From CAUPWF01 sp036656795 (GTDB lineage: Bacteria; Bacillota; Clostridia; Lachnospirales; Lachnospiraceae): DNA of 64,000 nucleotides. How positions within the stretch are numbered: the stretch's first letter is position 1; every line of letters begins with the position of its first letter. Location of the stretch: contig JAVXHR010000003.1 in assembly GCA_036656795.1 (NCBI GenBank), positions 62,001 to 126,000 of the forward strand. The letters run 5' to 3'. The position numbers and the translations under genes are program-made. Below the pieces are notes generated by a model. The model worked only from the letters and a program-made list of their open reading frames with translations. It had not been told where the DNA came from and ran no database searches. Shown here piece by piece: positions 1 through 8,936 of this stretch.

Positions 1-1297
1 TAAGGAAGCTTTTTATATTGCGAGGACCGGGAAACCGGGACCTGTGATTATTGATTTACCCAAAGACGTTATGGCAGAGTTAGGGTCGGCCATCTATCCG
101 GAAGAGGTGGATATTCGAGGATATAAACCCAGTACAGGAGTTCATATCGGTCAACTAAAACGCGCAATTAAAGTACTTGGCAAAGCAAAAAAGCCACTGT
201 TCTTAGCAGGTGGTGGAGTGAATATTGCACATGCCAATATGGATTTTACAACACTGGCAGAAACCACAGGAGTTCCGGTCATTACAACTGTAATGGGGCG
301 AGGAGCAATTGCAACCAATCATCCACTTTATATCGGGAATGTAGGGATGCATGGGGCTTATGCGGTGAATATGGCAGTGAGTGAATGCGATGTACTATTT
401 TCCATTGGAACAAGATTTAACGATCGTATTACGGGGAAATTACATGCATTTGCACCACATGCCCAAATTATTCATATTGATATTGATACCGCGTCTATTT
501 CGAGAAATATTCAGGTGGATATCCCAATTGTTGCAGATGCAAAAGAAGCAATTGATAAGATGCTAGAATACGTTGCCCCTTGTGAGACGGAGGAATGGCG
601 TATGATTATTAAAAACTGGCAGACAGAACATCCATTAATGATGAGGCAGAAATCAACTATAACACCTGAATATATTATCCAGATGATTAACCAGCAATTT
701 GAAGAGGCAATTGTTGTTACTGACGTAGGGCAGCATCAGATGTTTACTGCCCAATATCTGGAAGTGAATGAGAGAAAGCAACTTATTATGTCGGGTGGTC
801 TTGGTACTATGGGATATGGATTCCCGGGAGCGGTTGGAGCACAGATAGGTAATCCTGAGAAACCCGTAATTGCCATATCCGGAGATGGTGGGATGCAGAT
901 GAATATTCAAGAACTTGCAACAGCGGTTGCTCAAGAACTGCCTCTTATCTTGTGCGTGTTTAATAATAATTATCTTGGAATGGTACGACAATGGCAGAAA
1001 CTATTCTATGGAAAACGATACTCTATGACGTGTCTTCGTGCCAGAAAGAGTTGCGAAGGGCACTGTGGGGAACATGTATGTCCTCCGTATACACCGGATT
1101 TTGTGAAATTAGCGGAAAGCTACGGAGCAAAAGGTATCAGGGTAGATAAAAAAGAGGATGTGAAAGCAGCATTTGAACAAGCAAAGGAAACTCATCATGT
1201 ACCTACGTTAATTGAATTTATAATTGATCCGGAGGAACTGGTATATCCGATGATTAAACCAGGAGGAACGCTGGAAGAAATGCTATTGGATTGTTAG
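1..1297 (+). CDS. ilvB: Acetolactate synthase large subunit, 5'-truncated by the window edge
   Basis: This is the catalytic subunit of acetohydroxyacid synthase, a cytoplasmic ThDP, FAD and Mg enzyme that makes acetolactate or acetohydroxybutyrate in branched-chain amino acid synthesis. The frame is open from base 2, and the first visible residues (EAFYIARTGKPGPV) are internal family sequence, so the true start lies upstream. The GTG at 44 is not the start. The ThDP-binding motif begins with GDGG near 881 and ends at the NNN near 962. The C-terminal half is complete. Odd: between the RYS and PDFVKL segments there is a cysteine-rich insertion of roughly 16 residues (C-X6-C-X3-C-X4-C, 1031-1081). 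The next gene is ilvN after a 12-base gap, consistent with one operon. Identity is very secure; the role of the insertion is unknown. Confidence 0.97.
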   Translation, partial: KEAFYIARTGKPGPVIIDLPKDVMAELGSAIYPEEVDIRGYKPSTGVHIGQLKRAIKVLGKAKKPLFLAGGGVNIAHANMDFTTLAETTGVPVITTVMGRGAIATNHPLYIGNVGMHGAYAVNMAVSECDVLFSIGTRFNDRITGKLHAFAPHAQIIHIDIDTASISRNIQVDIPIVADAKEAIDKMLEYVAPCETEEWRMIIKNWQTEHPLMMRQKSTITPEYIIQMINQQFEEAIVVTDVGQHQMFTAQYLEVNERKQLIMSGGLGTMGYGFPGAVGAQIGNPEKPVIAISGDGGMQMNIQELATAVAQELPLILCVFNNNYLGMVRQWQKLFYGKRYSMTCLRARKSCEGHCGEHVCPPYTPDFVKLAESYGAKGIRVDKKEDVKAAFEQAKETHHVPTLIEFIIDPEELVYPMIKPGGTLEEMLLDC

Positions 1298-1309
1298 GAG
1301 GGAATGGGG

Positions 1310-1819
1310 ATGGACATAAATATGAAAAAGCGATGGATATCACTTTATGTGGAAAATGAAGTAGGGGTGCTGTCTAAGATATCAGGCCTATTTTCGGGAA
1401 AATCATATAATTTAGAAAGCTTAACAGTAGGAACAACGGAAGACCCAACTGCTTCTCGTATGACTATAGAAACAGTGAGTGATGATGAGACATTTGAACA
1501 GATAAAAAAACAATTAAACCGCATGGTGGAAGTGATTAAAGTCATTGATTTTACTGATTTGACAGTTTGCATGAAAGAAATCTTGTATGTAAAAGTCAAA
1601 GGTTGTAGTTTAGAAGAAAAACAAGAGCTATTTCAAATAGCACAAACGTATAAAGCAGACGTAATTGACTATGGAAAAGATAGTTTATTGTTGGAATTTG
1701 TTCAGATTGCAACGAAGAATGATGCTTTAATTAAATTATTGAAAGAAGAATTTCAATCCATAGAGATTGTGCGTGGCGGAAGTGTGGGGATTGAATCTAT
1801 TAGTATGGCCGAACGATAA
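1310..1819 (+). CDS. ilvN: Acetolactate synthase small (regulatory) subunit
   Basis: This is the regulatory subunit that binds the IlvB catalytic subunit and normally confers valine feedback inhibition. The N-terminal ACT domain covers about residues 7-80 (WISLYVENEVGVLSKISGLF, then the LESLTVG segment). The C-terminal ALS small-subunit domain follows and ends with RGGSVGIESI. At 169 residues it is of normal length. ATG codons occur at 1304 and 1310. AGGAGG at 1296-1301 is 8 bases before 1310 but only 2 before 1304, so 1310 is preferred. The ribosome site overlaps the end of ilvB, which suggests coupled translation. Confidence 0.95.
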   Translation: MDINMKKRWISLYVENEVGVLSKISGLFSGKSYNLESLTVGTTEDPTASRMTIETVSDDETFEQIKKQLNRMVEVIKVIDFTDLTVCMKEILYVKVKGCSLEEKQELFQIAQTYKADVIDYGKDSLLLEFVQIATKNDALIKLLKEEFQSIEIVRGGSVGIESISMAER

Positions 1820-1861
1820 AATTAAGAATATTAAGAAAGGATATAGAGAAAGGGTGGCAGA

Positions 1862-2932
1862 ATGTTAGAGATTAAAATAGAAAAAACCAAGCATCCAAAA
1901 GAATTACCAGGAGAAGACAATCCGTTGGTATTTGGGACTATTTTTACAGATCATATGTATGTGATGGATTATGAAGTAGAAAAGGGTTGGAATCACCCAA
2001 GAATTGTGCCATATCAACCTATAGAGTTGGAACCGTCAGCAATGGTGTTTCATTATGGCCAAGAGATGTTTGAAGGATTAAAGGCATATAAAACAGAGGA
2101 TGGCAGAACATTATTGTTCCGTCCGGATAAGAATATTGAAAGAGCTAATCATACAAACGATAGAATCTGTATTCCAAGGATTGATAAAGAAGATTTTTTA
2201 AATGGGATTAAGACCTTGGTCAAAGTAGACGAAGCGTGGATTCCTACACGACCTGGAACCTCACTCTATATCCGACCATTTGTGATTGCAACAGATCCTT
2301 TTTTGGGGGTTCGTCCATCCGATACATATAAATTTATGATTATCTTATCTCCGGTGGGGCCTTATTATCCGGAGGGGCTTGATCCAGTTAAGATATGGAT
2401 TGAAGATGAATATGTGCGTGCAGTACGTGGAGGAATTGGGGAAGCTAAGACCGGTGGTAATTATGTGGCAAGTCTTGCAGCACAGCAAAAAGCCCATGAA
2501 GAAGGATATTCTCAGGTGTTATGGTTAGATGGGGTAGAACGCAAATATATTGAAGAAGTTGGTGCTATGAATATCTTCTTTAAGATAGACAAAACAGTAG
2601 TCACACCTATGTTAAATGGAAGTATTCTGCCCGGTGTTACAAGAACTTCTTGTATTGAATTATGTAAGTCGTGGGGATTGCAGGTGGAGGAACGGAGAGT
2701 CTCAGTAGAAGAATTAGTAAAGGCAGCTTCAGATGGAAGCCTTGAAGAATGTTGGGGAACCGGAACTGCGGCCGTTATCTCACCGGTGGGTCAATTAAGA
2801 GTAGGAAGCAATGTGATGGAAATCAGTGATGGAGAGATTGGACCAATTAGCCAAAAACTGTACGATACGGTTACCGATATTCAATTGGGGAAGATAGAAG
2901 GACCAAAAGGCTGGGTTGTTGAAATTCAGTGA
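1862..2932 (+). CDS. ilvE: Branched-chain amino acid aminotransferase
   Basis: This PLP-dependent class IV aminotransferase interconverts valine, leucine and isoleucine with their 2-oxo acids using glutamate/2-oxoglutarate. It is a 356-residue BCAT of the long type found in eukaryotes and many Firmicutes. Visible marks are the FHYGQEMFEGLKAY segment, the IRPF motif, the PLP-lysine context GIGEAKTGGNY, and the C-terminal EECWGTGTAAVISPVG substrate/PLP loop. It follows ilvN after 42 bases, so the window opens with an ilvB-ilvN-ilvE operon. A strong hairpin ends the operon just downstream. Confidence 0.96.
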   Translation: MLEIKIEKTKHPKELPGEDNPLVFGTIFTDHMYVMDYEVEKGWNHPRIVPYQPIELEPSAMVFHYGQEMFEGLKAYKTEDGRTLLFRPDKNIERANHTNDRICIPRIDKEDFLNGIKTLVKVDEAWIPTRPGTSLYIRPFVIATDPFLGVRPSDTYKFMIILSPVGPYYPEGLDPVKIWIEDEYVRAVRGGIGEAKTGGNYVASLAAQQKAHEEGYSQVLWLDGVERKYIEEVGAMNIFFKIDKTVVTPMLNGSILPGVTRTSCIELCKSWGLQVEERRVSVEELVKAASDGSLEECWGTGTAAVISPVGQLRVGSNVMEISDGEIGPISQKLYDTVTDIQLGKIEGPKGWVVEIQ

Positions 2933-2951
2933 TGATATTATAAATACGTGA

Positions 2952-3002
2952 AAAACAGGTTTGGATATGGGAATAAAGGGGTTCCATATCCAAACCTGTT
3001 TT
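2952..3002. terminator. Bidirectional terminator between ilvE and mgtE
   Basis: A 19-base perfect inverted repeat (arms 2952-2970 and 2984-3002) has an A-run on its left end and a T-run on its right, so it can act as an intrinsic terminator in both directions. It lies between the stop codons of the converging genes ilvE and mgtE. The arm length is greater than usual for a simple terminator. Confidence 0.85.
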
Positions 3003-3004
3003 CA

Positions 3005-4336
3005 TTATAAATGAAAGACTCGTGTTGCAATTGAAAAATAGATAATAATGGAACAGGTGTCTACAATGGTTGTAATCAGTGGAGCAGCCATAATGGCAGG
3101 GTCTAGATGCACTGTTTTTGCAAACAAAGGAAGGACACACCCCATAAGTTTTGCTAATACAATAGTTGCAATCAGTGATAACCCAATAACAAGGGCAAGT
3201 TTCGGATCATTATACATGACAAAGATACGAAGCCCATTGGCAAGTGCAAGCGCAATCCCCACAATTAATGATATTCTAAATTCTTTAAACATAACACGAA
3301 AAATATCATGGGGATGAATCTCATCTAAGGCTAATCCACGAATTACTAAAGTGGAGCTTTGAGAACCACAGTTGCCTCCGGTATCCATCAGCATTGGGAT
3401 AAATGATACCAGCAGAGGAATCAGAGCAAAAGCATCTTCGTAATTTGTAATAATGGTTCCTGTAATGGTTGCGGACAACATCAATACAAGTAACCATAAG
3501 ATACGATTTTTTGCATGATTAAACACAGAGGTCTCAAAGTATGGCTTTTCACTTGGGTTCATTGCGGCCATTTTGGTGATATCTTCTGTAGTTTCTTCTT
3601 CCATAACGTCCATAGCATCATCTACAGTGACAATTCCTACCATCAAGTCTTCCGCATCTAGAACAGGAAGAGCCAGTAAGCCATATTTAGAAAATAATCG
3701 GGCAACCTCTTCTTTATCATCATGGGTATTTACAGAGATAATCTCCGTTTTCATAATTTCTTCAATTCGTATATGATCATCGGTGGTCATTAAGTCTTTG
3801 GCAGTAACTACACCGATTAGTTTGCGATATTCTAATACATAACAAGTATAGATAGTCTCCTTATGGATTCCAGTCTGTTTAATATGTGACATTGCTTCTG
3901 ATACAGTCATATCTTTGCGAAGATTCACATATTCAATGGTCATAATACTGCCGGCACTATCTTCGGGATAATTCAGCAAGACATTGATACGGGTACGCTT
4001 TTCTTTTCCTACAGCTTCTAGAATTCGAGTCACTAGATTAGCCGGTAATTCTTCTAGTAAATCAACCGTATCATCAAGGTACAAGTCTTCTAGAATCTCT
4101 TTTAATTCTTTTTCGGTAAACATCTCTACTAGGTAAGTTTGCAGAGCATTGTTCATATTAGCAAACACATCAGCAGCCTCATCTTTGGAAATAAGGCGAA
4201 ATGCTTGAGCTAATTCTTTATCATCTAATTCGGATAGGAGTGAGGCAATGTCCACTGCATTCATGACATCTAGAATGCTCCTTACGGCACGAAAATCTCG
4301 TTTGGCCAAAAGGTCCATAAATATTTCTCTGTTCAT
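3005..4336 (-). CDS. mgtE: Magnesium transporter MgtE
   Basis: This is an inner-membrane Mg2+ channel with cytosolic sensing domains. The 443-residue protein has the complete family layout: a helical N domain (about 1-130), two CBS domains (about 130-190 and 195-248, each with PVLDAEDLMVGIVT-like sequence), a connecting helix, and five membrane segments from about residue 278. The pore-family signature TGGNCGSQSS is at about 319-328, and the DPAIMAAPLITTIVD motif is near the C-terminus. GGAG precedes the start at a usable distance. A TTGACA/TACAAT promoter at 4438-4467 gives a leader of about 95 bases. No M-box was recognised in that leader. Confidence 0.96.
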   Translation of the reverse strand: MNREIFMDLLAKRDFRAVRSILDVMNAVDIASLLSELDDKELAQAFRLISKDEAADVFANMNNALQTYLVEMFTEKELKEILEDLYLDDTVDLLEELPANLVTRILEAVGKEKRTRINVLLNYPEDSAGSIMTIEYVNLRKDMTVSEAMSHIKQTGIHKETIYTCYVLEYRKLIGVVTAKDLMTTDDHIRIEEIMKTEIISVNTHDDKEEVARLFSKYGLLALPVLDAEDLMVGIVTVDDAMDVMEEETTEDITKMAAMNPSEKPYFETSVFNHAKNRILWLLVLMLSATITGTIITNYEDAFALIPLLVSFIPMLMDTGGNCGSQSSTLVIRGLALDEIHPHDIFRVMFKEFRISLIVGIALALANGLRIFVMYNDPKLALVIGLSLIATIVLAKLMGCVLPLFAKTVHLDPAIMAAPLITTIVDTCSIIIYFSIATRVFHL

Positions 4337-4437
4337 AATAGGTTCTCCATTTCATTATGATTATCTTCATCGAGCTACACGAATGATAACTGGCACCAGC
4401 GTCCATTTTCCCCACCACCTTTCTACACATTTTCTTC

Positions 4438-4467
4438 ATTGTATCTTGTGACAAGTGCGAGTGTCAA
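4438..4467 (-). promoter_or_regulatory. Sigma-A-type promoter of mgtE
   Basis: Read on the minus strand, TTGACA (4467-4462) and TACAAT (4443-4438) are separated by 18 bases. The predicted RNA start is near 4431, leaving a leader of about 95 bases before the mgtE ATG. It lies back to back with the promoter of the methyltransferase gene. Confidence 0.7.
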
Positions 4468-4477
4468 TAGCAAATGC

Positions 4478-4506
4478 TTTAAAAATATAAAAATGCATGG
4501 TATAAT
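4478..4506 (+). promoter_or_regulatory. Extended -10 promoter of the methyltransferase gene
   Basis: TATAAT at 4501-4506 is preceded by TGG, an extended -10 element. The -35 position at 17-base spacing reads TTTAAA. The surrounding AATGCTTTA sequence recurs at identical spacing upstream of rho and paaK. Confidence 0.7.
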
Positions 4507-4533
4507 GATAGCCAAGCGATAAAGGAGGTATGC

Positions 4534-5286
4534 ATGGAGGCTTATACAAGTTTTGCATCAGTGTATGATATATTTATGGACAATATCCCGTATGATGAAT
4601 GGGCAAAGTATGTAGTTACAATTTTAAAGAAATATCAAATAGAAGATGGTCTTGTGCTTGATCTGGGGTGTGGAACAGGAACGCTTACAGAGTTGTTGTC
4701 GCAACAAGGATATGATATGATTGGTATCGACAATTCAGAGGATATGTTAGAGGTCGCAATGGACAAACGGATACAATCGGAATATGATATATTGTATCTG
4801 CTTCAGGATATGAGAGAGTTTGAACTCTATGGAACGGTCCGGGCGATAGTCAGCATCTGTGATTCTATTAATTATATTACAGAGGACCAAGAATTGCTTA
4901 CGGTGTTTCAATTAGTTAATAATTATCTAGATCCCAAGGGGATATTTCTCTTTGATTTTAATACTACCTACAAATACAAAGAAATATTAGGAGATCAGAC
5001 AATTGCAGAAAGTAGAGAAGATTGCAGCTTTATCTGGAATAATTATTATGACGAAAGTGAAAATATGAATGAATATGAATTGCATCTATTTCTAAAAGAG
5101 CATGATAATTATTATCGGAAGTACGAGGAGATACATATTCAAAAAGCTTATGAATTATCTCGGGTGAAAGAGTTGATAGAGAAAGCTGGTATGTTGTTTA
5201 TAACGGCCTGTGATGCAGATACAAAAGAAACGCCTACGGAATTAAGTCAAAGAATCTATGTGATAGCCCAAGAACAGGGAAAATGA
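4534..5286 (+). CDS. Class I SAM-dependent methyltransferase, substrate unknown
   Basis: The 250-residue cytoplasmic protein has a Rossmann-fold methyltransferase core. SAM motif I is VLDLGCGTGTL at about 41-51, followed by the acidic residue of motif II in MIGIDNSEDML. Motif IV resembles AIVSICDSINYI, the pattern of the small-molecule or protein methyltransferases often labelled Methyltransf_25 in Firmicutes. The C-terminal third resembles that of uncharacterised Clostridia homologues. AAAGGAGG precedes the ATG. The next gene is hslO after 75 bases. The substrate cannot be inferred from the sequence. Confidence 0.85.
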   Translation: MEAYTSFASVYDIFMDNIPYDEWAKYVVTILKKYQIEDGLVLDLGCGTGTLTELLSQQGYDMIGIDNSEDMLEVAMDKRIQSEYDILYLLQDMREFELYGTVRAIVSICDSINYITEDQELLTVFQLVNNYLDPKGIFLFDFNTTYKYKEILGDQTIAESREDCSFIWNNYYDESENMNEYELHLFLKEHDNYYRKYEEIHIQKAYELSRVKELIEKAGMLFITACDADTKETPTELSQRIYVIAQEQGK

Positions 5287-5361
5287 AATTCAGAAAATGA
5301 GACAAACAAAGGGAAATAAATAAAGTGAACATATAAAATTGAGAAAAGAAAGAGGAATAAG

Positions 5362-6237
5362 ATGTCAGATTATATAGTAAGAGCAACAGCGGCAGATAAT
5401 CAGATTCGTGGATTTGCGGCAACGACACAGGAGATGGTAGAAGAAGCACGTAAGATACACAATACAAGTCCGGTTGCAACGGCGGCTCTTGGACGGTTAT
5501 TAACTGCAGGCGCAATGATGGGAAGTATGATGAAGAATGAACAGGATATTCTAACCCTTCAGATTAAGTGCGGTGGTCCCATTGGTGGGTTGACTGTTAC
5601 GGCAGATAGTGCGGCCAATGTCAAAGGATATGTGAATCACCCAGAAGTTATGCTACCGGCTAAGAATGGAAAGATTGATGTAGGAGAAGCAATCGGACCT
5701 GGGTTTTTAAATGTAATTAAAGATATGGGATTAAAAGAACCTTATTCAGGACAAACAGTGATACAGACAGGTGAAATAGCTGAAGATTTGACGTATTACT
5801 TTGCAACATCGGAACAAGTACCTTCTTCTGTGGGACTGGGGGTCTTGATGGAGAAGAATAATACAGTGAAACAAGCGGGTGGTTTTATCGTACAAGTTAT
5901 GCCGTTTATTAAGGATGAGGTATTAGATCGATTAGAAGAAAACATTAAGAATCTGAAATCAGTTACGACCATGCTTGAAGAAGGATATACACCGGAGATG
6001 ATTCTAGAACAAGTACTGGCAGGGCTAGAAGTTCAAATTCATGATACAATGCCAACTAAGTTTTATTGTAATTGTTCTAGAGAACGTGTGGAAAAAGCAA
6101 TTATCAGTTTAGGAAGAAAAGAGATTCAAGAAATGATAGATGAAGAAGAAAGTATTACCGTAAATTGTCATTTTTGTAGTACGGATTATACATTTACGAA
6201 AGAAGAATTACAAGATATTATAGAGCGTAGTAAATAA
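5362..6237 (+). CDS. hslO: Redox-regulated chaperone Hsp33
   Basis: Hsp33 is a cytoplasmic holdase that is activated when oxidants release its zinc and form disulfides. The 291-residue protein has the conserved N-terminal core (YIVRATAADNQIRGFAATT) and the C-terminal redox switch with all four zinc cysteines, C236-X-C238 and C269-X2-C272. The ribosome site is GAGG upstream of the ATG. nadE follows after 15 bases and is probably co-transcribed. With katA and a flavin reductase nearby, it suggests some oxidative-stress capacity in this part of the chromosome. Confidence 0.96.
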   Translation: MSDYIVRATAADNQIRGFAATTQEMVEEARKIHNTSPVATAALGRLLTAGAMMGSMMKNEQDILTLQIKCGGPIGGLTVTADSAANVKGYVNHPEVMLPAKNGKIDVGEAIGPGFLNVIKDMGLKEPYSGQTVIQTGEIAEDLTYYFATSEQVPSSVGLGVLMEKNNTVKQAGGFIVQVMPFIKDEVLDRLEENIKNLKSVTTMLEEGYTPEMILEQVLAGLEVQIHDTMPTKFYCNCSRERVEKAIISLGRKEIQEMIDEEESITVNCHFCSTDYTFTKEELQDIIERSK

Positions 6238-6252
6238 ATGGGGAGGTAAGAT

Positions 6253-8163
6253 ATGAGACAAGGATTTGTGAAGGTAGCGGCAGCAACCCCGGAGATACGT
6301 GTAGCGGATGTGGACTACAATGTATCCGAAATCTGTCGTATGATTGATACAAGCATAGAAGAAAAAGCAAAAGTAATTGTATTTCCGGAGCTATGTGTTA
6401 CGGGATATACATGTGGAGATTTATTTGCACAAGAAGTGTTGTTAAAACAGGCGAGAAAAGGACTGCGTCAGATTGCAGAGTATACAACTGGCAAAGATTC
6501 TCTTATCTTTGTAGGCGTTCCATTGGAGATAGAGGGGAAATTATATAATGTAGTAGCAGTGCTTAATCACGGGGCCATTCTGGGATTGGTAAGTAAATCA
6601 TTATTACCAAATTATGGTGAATTTTATGAGATGCGTCAATTTCAACCTGGACCAAGGAGTGCTCGTTATATTCTGTTTGACGGGGATCAGATTCCATTTG
6701 GCCCACAGATCTTATTTCAGGCAACAACTATGGAACATCTAGTGGTGGCTGCAGAGATATGTGAAGACCTCTGGTCGCCGATGCCACCAAGTATTATGGA
6801 AGCTATAGGAGGGGCAACCCTGTTAGTGAATTGTTCTGCAAGCAATGAAACGGTAGGAAAGGGGAAATACCGTGAACAACTAGTAGCAGGTCAATCAGCA
6901 AGACTAAAGGCAGGATATATCTATGCAAATGCAGGAGAAGGGGAATCAACCACAGATCTTGTATTTGATGGACATAATATTATTGCAGAAAATGGTACTA
7001 TTCTAAAATCTTCTAAGAGTTTTGAAAATGGGGTTATATATACGGAAATAGATGTGGATCGTTTGGTAAATGAACGGCGTAAAAATACAACATTTCCAAC
7101 CCTAGAAGAGAGCGAATTGATTCGAATACCATTCTATATAGAAGTAGAGGATATTCAATTAGAACGTACATTTTCATCAGCTCCATTTGTTCCACAGATA
7201 GGAAAAGAAAGGGCTGATTGTTGTGAAGAAGTTTTGACGATTCAGGCATTTGGTTTGAAAAAAAGACTAGAACATACAAAGGCAAAAAGTGCCATACTTG
7301 GAATCTCAGGAGGCCTGGATTCTACATTGGCATTGTTGGTGACAACTAAGGCATTTGACTTGCTTGGACTTAGCAGGGAGCATATTGTTGCAGTGACCAT
7401 GCCATGTTTTGGAACCACAGACCGTACGTACCAAAATGCATGTCTTTTAACAAAAAATCTAGGTGTAAGGTTAAGGGAAGTTCCCATTCAAGATGCGGTA
7501 CGAGGGCACTTTAAAGATATTCAACATTCGGAAGAGGAATACAGCGTGACCTATGAGAATGCACAAGCAAGAGAACGAACACAGGTATTAATGGATATTG
7601 CAAATCAAGAAGATGGATTGGTTATAGGAACGGGAGATATGTCAGAATTAGCATTGGGCTGGGCTACCTATAATGGAGATCATATGTCTATGTATGGGGT
7701 CAATGCTTCTGTACCAAAGACATTGGTTCGTCATTTGGTTAGCCATTATGCTGATACTTGTATGGAAGATTCCTTGGAACGTGTACTACGAGATATATTG
7801 GATACACCGGTCAGCCCTGAATTATTGCCACCAGAAGATGGAAAGATGATGCAGATAACAGAAGATTTGGTGGGACCATATGAACTACATGATTTCTATC
7901 TTTATTATATGCTACGGTTTGGATATGAACCAAGCAAAATTTACCGGTTAGCCAAAGTGACATTTGAAGGAGTTTATGAAGACGTAGTGATTTTAAAATG
8001 GCTGGATACCTTTTATCGTCGATTTTTTGGACAACAATTTAAACGCTCTTGTCTGCCGGATGGACCTAAAGTGGGTTCCATCGGGTTATCCCCACGAGGA
8101 GACTGGAGAATGCCAAGTGATGCGTGTGCAGCAGTGTGGCTTGCAGACTTGGAGCATATATAG
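6253..8163 (+). CDS. nadE: Glutamine-dependent NAD+ synthase
   Basis: The enzyme makes NAD+ from deamido-NAD+, ATP and glutamine. The N-terminal nitrilase-type glutaminase domain (about 1-280) has the catalytic triad E46 (VFPELCVTGY), K115 (GLVSKSLLPNYGEF) and C170 (AAEICEDLW). The C-terminal synthetase domain has the ATP-pyrophosphatase P-loop ISGGLDSTLAL near residue 351. At 636 residues it is a standard two-domain, ammonia-channelling form. The start is supported by GGGGAGG 6 bases upstream. It ends at a hairpin shared with the converging S1-domain gene. Confidence 0.96.
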   Translation: MRQGFVKVAAATPEIRVADVDYNVSEICRMIDTSIEEKAKVIVFPELCVTGYTCGDLFAQEVLLKQARKGLRQIAEYTTGKDSLIFVGVPLEIEGKLYNVVAVLNHGAILGLVSKSLLPNYGEFYEMRQFQPGPRSARYILFDGDQIPFGPQILFQATTMEHLVVAAEICEDLWSPMPPSIMEAIGGATLLVNCSASNETVGKGKYREQLVAGQSARLKAGYIYANAGEGESTTDLVFDGHNIIAENGTILKSSKSFENGVIYTEIDVDRLVNERRKNTTFPTLEESELIRIPFYIEVEDIQLERTFSSAPFVPQIGKERADCCEEVLTIQAFGLKKRLEHTKAKSAILGISGGLDSTLALLVTTKAFDLLGLSREHIVAVTMPCFGTTDRTYQNACLLTKNLGVRLREVPIQDAVRGHFKDIQHSEEEYSVTYENAQARERTQVLMDIANQEDGLVIGTGDMSELALGWATYNGDHMSMYGVNASVPKTLVRHLVSHYADTCMEDSLERVLRDILDTPVSPELLPPEDGKMMQITEDLVGPYELHDFYLYYMLRFGYEPSKIYRLAKVTFEGVYEDVVILKWLDTFYRRFFGQQFKRSCLPDGPKVGSIGLSPRGDWRMPSDACAAVWLADLEHI

Positions 8164-8173
8164 TAACTATAAT

Positions 8174-8214
8174 GCAAAAAAAAGAAAGTGTCTTTTAACA
8201 CTTTCTTTTTTTGC
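8174..8214. terminator. Bidirectional terminator between nadE and the S1-domain gene
   Basis: An inverted repeat with arms at 8174-8191 and 8198-8214 (core AAAGAAAGTGT/ACACTTTCTTT) is flanked by A-runs and T-runs. It therefore serves transcripts from either side of this convergent junction. Confidence 0.85.
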
Positions 8215-8224
8215 GTAAATCTAA

Positions 8225-8893
8225 TTATAATTGGATATTTTTAAATAAATCTGCTAGATTAGTACCGATATTTTCAGCAACTGGAATATCAACTTTTTCA
8301 TATACAGTTTCCATGGGTTCAGTAAGCGCCTTGATACTAAGACTAATCTTTCCGTCTTTAATGCCAATTACTTTTGCAGTCACTTTTGCGCCAACTTTTA
8401 ATACTTCTTCCGGAGTCTTAATTCGTTTGGCACAGATTTGCGATACATGGATTAAACCGGAAAGTCTATTCTCCAAACGAACAAATGCACCATAAGTTTG
8501 GATACTTTCTACAGTTCCTTCTACGATAGAGCCTACTTGCATGTTAGATACCTGTGCTGCCTGTTCTTTTCGCTGCTTGTCTTTTAAAATTTCACGAGCA
8601 GATAATACAAGACGATTGTTTGTCTGATCAACATCAATTACTTTTACCTCAATATCTTGCAAAAGGTAAGTTTCTAAATCTTCAATATAAGATAAAGATA
8701 ATTTAGAAGCAGGAATAAAACCACGAAGACCTTCTAATGTTGCAATCGCACCTCCATTCACAATACCTTCAACTTTTACAGGTAGAACAGTTCCTTTGTT
8801 CATGTAATCTGTTACCAGATTCCATGGATTAGCATCATCCAAATGTTCTTCGAAATCAGCCATTGATTTTGTTTGTAATTCTTCTTCACTCAT
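8225..8893 (-). CDS. S1 RNA-binding domain protein (short RpsA-like)
   Basis: The 222-residue cytoplasmic protein has two S1-type OB folds. The first begins near GTVLPVKVEGIVNGGAIA and runs to RLVLSAREIL. The second is GSIVEGTVESIQTYGAFVRL through GKISLSIKAL and is the more canonical. It is far shorter than ribosomal protein S1 and matches the small two-domain S1 proteins of Clostridia, whose function is not settled. AGAGGTG lies 5 bases before the ATG at 8893; an in-frame ATG at 8908 lacks a ribosome site, so the shorter form is preferred. A TGC-TATAAT promoter at 8936-8928 lies close upstream. Confidence 0.88.
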   Translation of the reverse strand: MSEEELQTKSMADFEEHLDDANPWNLVTDYMNKGTVLPVKVEGIVNGGAIATLEGLRGFIPASKLSLSYIEDLETYLLQDIEVKVIDVDQTNNRLVLSAREILKDKQRKEQAAQVSNMQVGSIVEGTVESIQTYGAFVRLENRLSGLIHVSQICAKRIKTPEEVLKVGAKVTAKVIGIKDGKISLSIKALTEPMETVYEKVDIPVAENIGTNLADLFKNIQL

Positions 8894-8927
8894 TTTAGCA
8901 CCTCTCATAATTCATATTCTAGAAACC

Positions 8928-8936
8928 ATTATAGCA
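8928..8936 (-). promoter_or_regulatory. Extended -10 element of the S1-domain gene
   Basis: Read on the minus strand the sequence is TGCTATAAT. The predicted transcript start leaves a leader of about 28 bases carrying only the ribosome-binding site. No good -35 hexamer is seen at the normal spacing. Confidence 0.55.

Noticed and set aside
1..43. GTG at 44 as the start of acetolactate synthase
   Set aside because: The frame is open to the window edge and the upstream codons encode conserved internal residues, so the gene is truncated, not starting there.
4337..4533. M-box riboswitch before mgtE
   Set aside because: The leader predicted from the promoter is too short and lacks the conserved M-box segments.
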